64,000 nucleotides of DNA from Cymodocea nodosa (taxonomy: Eukaryota > Streptophyta > Magnoliopsida > Alismatales > Cymodoceaceae): contig CM072335.1 of assembly GCA_036874045.1 (NCBI GenBank), positions 20,653,501 through 20,717,500 on the forward strand, read 5' to 3'. The notes beneath the pieces are model-generated. The model ran no database searches. It worked only from the letters and a program-made list of their open reading frames with translations, and was not told where the DNA came from. Shown one piece after another: positions 56,915 to 64,000 of the stretch (its first letter is position 1; each line of letters opens with the position of its first letter). The position numbers and the translations under genes were made by a program.

Positions 56915-57935
56915 TTCAGAAAATGTTTCAGTACACCTCTATGTTGAATACTCCTAGCTAGGTGTTCTTACTAATCGTTTAGTGTTAGGAGAACGAGTCA
57001 ATGTGCTCATAAACTCTTAACATATAGTAAAATAGTAGAAGATTAATTACATACCAGTCCGAAGCTTTCTATTCAGTAAATAGTTGTTACGAATGAAGTT
57101 GAATCAGCTGCTTCTCCTTCCAGTTCCCCAATGAATTTTCTTTTCTCTCAAAAGTGCTGGTAACTAGAAAATAACATTTTGTTCTATATTTATAATGCAC
57201 GTCCATAAAGCAAATAAATCTCGTTGCAAGAACGTGTCTTGTGATGTGTAGTGTGGTTCCTATTTTTCTAGGTACGTATGCCACTTCAAATTTCAAATTT
57301 CAGTAACCGCTAAACCCACGAAGTTTCGTTCGTGGCTAAAAGAATAACTGTTTAACTTAATCCACGAACTAACCTCGTTGAGTTACAGATAACTCAACGG
57401 AATAGCTTCGGTTACTACTGCTAACTCCACGGACTAACTTCATTGAGTTACAGATAACTCAATGGAGTGACCTTATATTATATTATTGACCTCGTGGAGT
57501 TAAGGTTAACTCAACGGACTTACTTCATTGAGTTAACACTTAGCAACCTCTAAATTTACTCCTCATAAATACTTTTCTACTCTCCTGCATTTTTCCAACT
57601 TAAATAAAGTTAAATACATGTCATTAATGTAGCATTTTAATTAAAACTCATTTAAATCTGAACATTATATAAATATTTAACTTGCAGTTCATTTCATGTT
57701 ATGCAGAATTTATATTTTACTTTGCAACATGTAGATATTTTCAAGCATTAATCAATTATCTTTCATTTAATCCTGTCATTCAGCAAATTGTAAATCTTTT
57801 AAACAATCTTGCATAATGTTCCACAAATTATATAATATTCAATATAGTTCATCCATTTCATCATTCTAAAACACGAATGAAAAATATATCTGAAAAACAT
57901 ATATTCATTAATATGAATAATTTACATTACAACTT
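56915..57935 (-). other. Leader/5' LTR-derived region of Gypsy F, unresolved
   Basis: Between the F gag and the recognisable 5' LTR. It contains many AACTCAACGGACTTACTTCA-type motifs (57360-57535), like those in the F 3' LTR at 54180-54220, so part of it is probably diverged or rearranged LTR. No PBS could be identified, and the boundary between LTR and leader is not visible. Confidence 0.45.
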
Positions 57936-58440
57936 AATGCTAACTTAACGAGTTAAATATGTGCATCTCACGTGATATACTAAAATATTTAAATTCAACA
58001 CGTGCATAATTCTATCTTAACAAGTTCAAATATTTCGAACACTTATGAACCTAACTATCCGATGCTCAAATACATTTTGGATAGTTATAGATAACCTTTT
58101 GAAAATCCACTTAAGTCATGCATTGTAGTTTCAACACGTGTAATCCAGGAAATAATAAAATATTCTTTAAGCATTTAAAACATAACTGTCCAGTACATTA
58201 AACATAACTCTCCGAAATAACAGAAAATTCAGATATTTAAGAATTTCACAACCTACAATTTACCGATAGTTTAGAAATGTACTAAATTAACATTAATTCC
58301 CTGGAATTATGCAGATTCTTTCATTAAAGCATATAATAGTGCAATTATAACATAATGGCTTAATTCTCATATGTTAACTAAATATTATGTAATTAACTAT
58401 CATTTAATCGTTAATATTATGCACTTTTTCATTCTAAACA
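57936..58440 (-). repeat. 5' LTR of Gypsy F, recognisable part
   Basis: Matches 54275-54796 of the 3' LTR closely (about 90% by eye), ending TTCTAAACA at 58440, directly before the TGAGT duplication. Similarity fades left of 57936. Confidence 0.8.
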
Positions 58441-59773
58441 TGAGTTGTACATGTTTAACTCGTTAAGTTAACGTAACTATACACGTTGAGTTGTTATATT
58501 GAATACTAAGGCAATGCGATAAGTTAGCGTTATAAACTTAAAGTTATTATTATTACATGTGGTAAATACTTTATTGTTTAAGACATTTATTTACTGGTTC
58601 GATAAGTTATCTAAGGATTTTCAGATACTTGCAAGCATAACCATCCAAAACTCAAACTCATTTTGGATAGTTAGCATCTAACCTTTCAAAAGATAGCTTA
58701 AGTCACATTTCCAAGTCACGACATTTGTCTCATTAGTTTTATGATAAAAAGGTATTTCAGATACTTTGAAACTTAACAATCTAATACTTAAACACTTTTC
58801 GATGAGTTAACATTTAACCTTCTGAAAGACAGATTAGTTGGTTCGTTGAGTTATTAGTAACACAACAGAGTTTGTTCGTTGAGTTAACTATAATACCATA
58901 AAGCTAGTTCATTGAGTTAGCGTAACACCACAAACTTAGTATATTGAGTTAACTATAGTACATATCACGTGATTTGGCATATGATGAACTTGCTAAGTTA
59001 GATACGTTAGGTTATAAATCTACTTGTTTTACTCGTTTAGTTAACATTAACACAACGACTTATTATTACACTTGATGGAAAAGTTTTAGACGAGAAAGTT
59101 TATTTTGTAAGAAATTTTTCAGAGATCCAAGATTGATGATAAAAGAAAATTCGAGAGGAAAACGTGAGTCAAAACGTATATATTTCGATGAAGGAAAAAG
59201 AGAAGACGTAAAGAGTGAAAAACTGATTATGGTTAAACGTGGAAGATATGCATGAAATGAAGATATAGTATAAAAGGTATGGAATTCTCGTTTATCAATT
59301 ATCCCTACACATCAAACGAAATATATTTTTAAGGATAAAAACACCTCTCTAGGGAAAATCTCTTAGATAGAAGAAAATTCGGTAAAGAAGAGAACATTAG
59401 ATATATGTTATTGAAGATTTGAAGAATCAAAAGAAAACAAATTCAATGAAGCAAAGAAAGTTAGATATTAGTCACTAAAGATTTGTAGAAGAAGAAGAAA
59501 AAAAAAATCTTAAATAAGGAGAAATGTTTTAAATTTCGCAAATTAGTTTTCTTTGTTTGTAGTTATGAAATTGATTAGATGAAATATGGTATCGTTATAT
59601 AATTGCATCTACAATTTCTAAGGAGAATTGAATTGTATATTATAATTGAAACTTTGAATAAAATGAATTGATTTAATTAGTATCTCGACTTTTTTTAATT
59701 TTGAAGTTTCAATTATAATTGAAAATGTTGAAAAATACAATTCACCCCCCTCGTGTAGCCATTCAATCCTACA
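58441..59773 (+). repeat. 5' LTR-T of Copia C, second part
   Basis: Resumes at TGAGTTGTACATG and follows the solo LTR-T to TCAATCCTACA at 59773. An extra ~220 bp at about 58612-58830 (TTTTGGATAGTTAGC-type motifs) is absent from the solo LTR and resembles LTR-A or LTR-F sequence. The CAATTCACCCCCCTCGTG U5 motif is present. PBS follows. Confidence 0.85.
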
Positions 59774-59775
59774 AG

Positions 59776-59786
59776 TGGTATCAGAG
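59776..59786 (+). other. Primer binding site (Copia C)
   Basis: TGGTATCAGAG, an initiator-Met tRNA type primer site two bases after the LTR. It shows that LTR-T is the LTR of the SIRE-like elements B and C. Confidence 0.88.
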
Positions 59787-59973
59787 TAGGTTAATAATCT
59801 TTGATATAAAATTGATACCAACTTAATTAATATCAGAGCTTATTCTATCTTCCTTATTTTTAAACAGAAATTAATACCTGAGCATACATTTAACTTTGTT
59901 GATTTTAGGCTCAAGTTGTTTTCAAAAGTTTTAAACTATTTAAAATCTTATAAGTTAAAAAATCTAAGGTAAT

Positions 59974-60530
59974 ATGACTAATGGAAATGGTAATTTTTCT
60001 TTGTATGAAGGCTAGAATTTTAACCGTCCTCATTTATTTGATGGAATACATTTTTAATATTGGAAATATAGGATGACAGCTTTTCTTCAAAGTATAGATC
60101 ACAAGTTATGGTTTGTGATTTCTAAACCATATAATCCATTAACTACTTATAATACTACTTTAGAAAAGTTTAAATGTGATAATAAAATCATGCTATAGAT
60201 TTGCATAAATTTAGATTTAATGAATGTGTCTTGTATGAACAAATACAAAATATAAATGCTAAAAAATTAAAGATAAAATCTGAAAATGAAAAGTTGAGAA
60301 ACAACATAAATGATCTTGAGTTAGAGATTGATAAATTAAAAATGAGAGAGCTAGATTTAAATTCCACTATTGAGAAATAGAATTTAAGTCAAACTAAGTT
60401 AGACAGGCTAACTAGTACTCCTACGGTGTCATATAAATTTGGCTTAGGATTTGATTATCTTGAATACATTGAATCTCAAGCCAATAAATGATTTATTAGT
60501 TGTAGTTCAAGTAAATCTAAGACTAAAACC
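59974..60530 (+). pseudogene. Copia C gag with internal deletion
   Basis: The ATG at 59974 gives MTNGNGNFSLYEG*, NRPHLFDGIHF*YWKYRM and AFLQSIDHKLWFVISKPYNP, the SIRE-like gag N-terminus. It then jumps straight to TTLEKFKCDN, part of the coiled-coil region that in element B lies after the zinc knuckle (about 7340). The gag core and zinc knuckle have been deleted. It continues to SCSSSKSKTK near 60525, where a second deletion joins it to the integrase end. Confidence 0.85.
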
Positions 60531-62384
60531 CTTCATGTAAACTTTAATAAAAATTCTTTTAGAGAATCATAATCTAAAGTTGATAATGATGATATGATCA
60601 ATTTCTCAAAAGAATTAGAGATTAATAGAAGAATGAAGATTTATCTAAGAAAATAAAAAATATAAACTTAAATAATCAAACTAATGATCAAAGTCTTGTA
60701 CTTTCAGATGTTGATGAGAATATTAAGGAAAATCATAGAAATTGACGTTATTCTTCATCACATCCCATCACTCAAGTCATTGGTAATATTAATAAGGGAG
60801 TTAAAATTAGAGCTTTAGTAAATTTGAATAGTATGTATATGTTTGTTTCTATGGTGGAACCAAAGAATACAGAAGAAGTATTATCTAATGAAAATTGAAT
60901 AGTGGCAATCCAAGATAAACTAAATCAATTCATAAGAAATAATGTTTGGGAATTAGTTTCTCCACCAGAAAATCAGTCCATAATAGGTACAAAGTAAATC
61001 TTTAGAAACAAAACTAATGAGATTGGTCAAGTTATAAGAAATAAAGCTAGATTAGTTGCACAAGGGTATATATAGGAGAAGGACTTGATTATGATGAAAC
61101 ATTTGCTCTTGTGGCTAGGTTAGAAAGTATTAGAATATTATTAGCTTATGCTTGTTATATGGATTTTAAACTATAACAAATGGATGTAAAGAGTGTATTT
61201 CTAAATGGTTTAATTAATGAAGAAGTTTATGTAAAACAACCACTTGAATTTGAAGATATTAAAAATCTTAATTGTGTATAAACTAAAAAAAACCTTATAT
61301 GGTTTGAAGTAAGCACCTAGATCGTGGTATGAAAGATTATCTACTTTTCTTATAGAGTAAAGATATATCATGGGAAAAGTAGACCATACTCTTTTTATCA
61401 AAAAAGATGATAAATATCAGATTGTTGTTCAAATATATGTGGATGATATAATCTTTAGAGCAACTTTTGATAAACTAATAAAAATATTTTCTAAAGAGAT
61501 GACTAATCACTTTGAAATGAGTATGACAGGGGAACTTTCATATTTTCTAGGACTTCAAATTAAGCAAATAGATAAAGGTATATTTTTAAATCAAGAAAAA
61601 TATGTAGTTAAAATACTTAAGAAATTTAATTTTATGATACAAGAATTCGAGGAACTCCTATGAGTACTTCTTTAAAGTTAGATATTGATGACATAAGAAA
61701 ATTAATAGATCAAAGAAAATACAGAAGTATGATTGGTTCTTTACTTTATTTGACAACTAATAGACCTGATATTATGTTTGTTGTGTATGCTTATACTAGA
61801 TTTCAATCTAATCCTAAAGAATCACATTCAATTATTGTTAAAAGAATATTTAGATATATACAATGAACTAAAAATTTTGAACTATATTATTTTAAGGATA
61901 GTTCAATAGATGTTATAGGATATACTAATGCTGATTACGTATGATATAAATCTGATAGAAATAGTACTAGTGGCATATGTCAATTATTAGGAAATAATTT
62001 GGTATCGTGGTTTAGTAAAAAGCAAAACTATATAGCACTTTCAACTACTAAAGTTGAATATGTTGCTGCTACATTGTGTTGCACTTAAATTCTGTGGATA
62101 AGGCAAACTTTAGAAGATTTTGGATTATCTTATGATACAACTGAGATTTATTGTGACAGTAGTTCTACAATAAATCTTTCCAAAATCCTGTATTACATTC
62201 TAGAGTAAAACATATAGAGGTTAGATATCATTTTCTAAGAGATAACGTAATTAAAAGAAAAATTAAATTAGGATTTTTGTCTAGTAAAAATCAATTAACT
62301 AATATATTTACGAAACTTCTAGATGAAAATACATTCTGCAACATAAGATTAAATTTAGGTATTTGTAGGCTATGTGATGTGTAA
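60531..62384 (+). pseudogene. Copia C integrase tail, RT and RNase H
   Basis: Starts at TLHVNFNKNSFRES (end of integrase), so protease and almost all integrase are gone. RT shows DYDETFALVARLESIR, a stop-ridden [33 protein letters not shown], an intact YVDDIIF box near 61437, FEMSMTGELSYFLGLQIK, and RNase H (YTNADYV*, STSGICQLLG, ALSTTKVEYVAA, HSRVKHIEVRYHFLRDN) to LGICRLCDV with TAA at 62382-62384. It aligns with element B throughout (about 85% by eye). Many stops. Confidence 0.9.
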
Positions 62385-63950
62385 AATAAACATTATTGAT
62401 GATGTTGTTTACCTCATAGATATTATATACTTATTATAAATATCTAAGTAATATTTAAATTGCTACATAAGATACTATGTATTTATGATAAAATTATAGT
62501 AGTATCTTATTGATTTTACTTATTTTTCTAAATTTAATGGTTTTTCAAAATTTTAAATAGAAATGTCAATGAAAAACATTAAATTCCTGAAAGTTTGATT
62601 AAGTGTTTTCTTTGGATTAATGAAAGTGCATATGATCAAGAATGAGTTTGACTTGATTGATTAAACTTGTAGAATAATTTATATGTAAATTATATTAAGC
62701 TACTGATCAAAAGTATGAACTTATTGAAATTGATTTATATTTTCAGTAAAATCATGAAGTAAAAATTGTATGAGATTTGTACTTTATTGCATCTATATTA
62801 ATGAAATACATATATACTGTACTTAAAATAAAAAGTGATTACAAAGTAAAAATCTTAGAGAGTTTATTGATTAGTTTGATCATGAACCTCTTATACTTGA
62901 GTAGATAGGTATGTAAGGATTGTTATCCTCAAAAGGGATTCTTTAAATCTGGTAACCTAAGGTCCTAATCAGACCTTAGATTGTTGATTGAAAGCTCGTT
63001 ACACGGGTACATTAGAAAGTTCTTGTATGATTCATGCTTTTCAAACTTACTTTTAAAGAAAATTATCAATATTTACTATTTTGAAAAAATAAAAGTTTTA
63101 TTAAATACAGATATCTTTGAATCAAATATAGTTTCTACCAATATGATTGTTGATTTGTTGAATTTAAACTAGTACTTTTGAAAATGTTTATTTGAGATAC
63201 ATTTCTTTATTCTCCTTGTGTTAATCATATTAAGTTTAAAGTTATGTTTTGATTCATATACAGTTGGAGTTGATTCTAGAAATCATTCTTGATGAATTCA
63301 GGATAACAGAAATTTCTGAAAAAAAAAATTAAAGTATAGTTATAATTAACACTTATTTTATACAGTATATTTTATATGTTATTGAATATATTTGAAGTAT
63401 ATTTGTAAGGGGAGGAATTACAATGTCCAAAACAGATTAATATCATTTAGAAGATAAACCTTAGTTAATATGAGTTTAGTCCTCTTAAGATCTTGATGAA
63501 ACAATTTAATAGACAAATAAACTATTTTAGGTTCATAAGAAGAATATTAGAATAGTTTACAATGTTCTTAAGATAATATTTTATATGAGTTACTTATAGC
63601 TTGTAAGTTGTTTTCAAAAGCTTTCAATTGAAAACATCCAAAACCTATTTTTTAGTTAAAGTATACTAATTAGACATTATGTTTTGTAAGATAATGTGTA
63701 AAACTACCTCTAGACAGTATTTTACTCGTTAGGTTAGGTAACTCAACGAGTTATGCCTAAATTTTTTGAGTACCTCGATTGAATAAAGTTTATTTAGTAT
63801 TAATTTAAAACTTAAACCCGACTAAAAAACTTGTTTAGTTATTGCTATAGAAATCCTATTTAAACACTTATAACATGAGAACTTAGGTTATCTCGTAATA
63901 TCTTTCTTAAAATCTTTACTATTTGTTTGTTCCTATAACCACCTACGATG
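62385..63950 (+). other. Conserved post-pol spacer of element C
   Basis: Aligns with 10879-12412 of element B. It includes the 62858-63055 block shared with Gypsy F. A hairpin CTAAGGTC...GACCTTAG lies at about 62958-62980, and a purine tract AAGGGGAGGAATT at about 63408-63420 is followed by TGTCCAAAACAG. An ACTCGTT...AACGAGT inverted repeat lies near 63723-63750 and TATTTAAACACTTA near 63858. The short frame at 62981 is not supported as a gene. Confidence 0.7.
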
Positions 63951-64000
63951 ATGTATTCAAAGTTCTACAAAAGATGTGGCAAAGGAAAAGGAAGAGACAT
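63951..64000 (+). pseudogene. Start of extra ORF in env position (element C)
   Basis: ATG at 63951, MYSKFYKRCGKGKGRD, to the window end. It corresponds residue by residue to the ORF at 12413 of element B (MVSNFYKGRGRGKGK). Whether this copy is intact lies outside the window. Confidence 0.5.

Larger units (their letters stand above)
52836..58440 (-). mobile_element. Gypsy element F (Athila-like, internally deleted)
   Basis: A 5,605-bp insertion in the LTR-T of element C, beginning TGTCTGCCTT and ending TTCTAAACA, with 5-bp TGAGT duplications. It is in minus orientation: 5' LTR at the right (57936-58440 recognisable), a Gypsy gag at 56914-56426, a TGAGGACAATG...GGTATGGGGGGGAGG tract at about 56110-56070, a spacer, a final purine tract at 54811-54797 and the 3' LTR at 54796-52836. 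No protease, RT or integrase is visible, so it is a deletion derivative that would depend on other elements. Confidence 0.82.

Overview
This is a 64 kb piece of an AT-rich, repeat-dense plant nuclear genome, most likely a dicot. The evidence is plant Copia and Gypsy LTR retrotransposons primed by initiator-Met tRNA, a plant PIF/Harbinger transposon, hAT and CACTA-like debris, and one intact, comparatively GC-rich gene with a secretory signal, a Thr-Pro repeat and a plant invertase/pectin methylesterase-inhibitor (PMEI) type domain. I cannot name the species.

Layout. 1-6750 (minus strand): a Copia element, 'A1' (gag, PBS, 5' LTR), is inserted into the post-pol ORF of an older SIRE/Maximus-like Copia element, 'A2' (RT-RNaseH fragment). 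6751-13150 (plus): SIRE-like Copia 'B', 5'-truncated at gag, with decayed gag-pol, a long post-pol spacer, an extra ORF in the env position and a remnant of the LTR end. 13490-16055: an inverted fragment of the same LTR (family T) and a decayed Copia pol of another lineage. 17467-19965: the secreted Thr-Pro/PMEI-like gene, the only intact host gene. 21640-25000: MITE/hAT-like ends, a 242-bp tandem array holding a 452-bp insertion with a 5S-rRNA-like segment, and a foldback block. 25313-27645 (minus): a decayed PIF/Harbinger element with its Myb/SANT ORF and DDE transposase, flanked by a solo LTR-T with a perfect 5-bp target duplication. 29500-31525: a gene-derived fragment, a direct repeat and a CACTA-like end. 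31580-37576: LTR-T fragments, an LTR-E and a second copy of the A family (A3). 37577-47810: a hAT fragment, then an LTR-H split by a complete but dead Tnt1/Tork-like Copia element, 'D'. D carries a solo LTR-G in its 5' LTR and a Gypsy-type LTR in its RNase H region. 48210-50006: a hAT 5' end inside an LTR-G. 50817-64000: LTR-E, then SIRE-like Copia 'C', whose 5' LTR-T is interrupted by a 5.6-kb Gypsy element, 'F', with a perfect TGAGT duplication. C continues through a deleted gag-pol and post-pol spacer to the start of the same extra ORF at the window end.

The most interesting signals concern modularity among these elements. (1) The post-pol spacer of Copia elements B and C is clearly homologous (about 80-85% over the best 190 bp by eye) to the corresponding region of Gypsy element F. 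A segment just after the purine tract in Copia A2 matches the U3 end of the Gypsy-F LTR. This suggests that SIRE-like Copia elements and an Athila-like Gypsy element share a 3' module (spacer, purine tract, U3-like promoter) that sits upstream of an extra ORF in the Copia elements. (2) LTRs of at least five families, Copia and Gypsy, carry arrays of the same short imperfect palindromes (TTCGGATAGTTA...TAACTNTCCGAA and AACTCGTTGAGTT types). (3) A 5S-rRNA-like retroposed unit sits in a tandem array. Coding decay is dominated by Trp and Gln codons turned into stops, as expected from deamination of methylated cytosines.

LTR family names (A, D, E, F, G, H, T) are local labels used only in this annotation. 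All identities are by-eye estimates.
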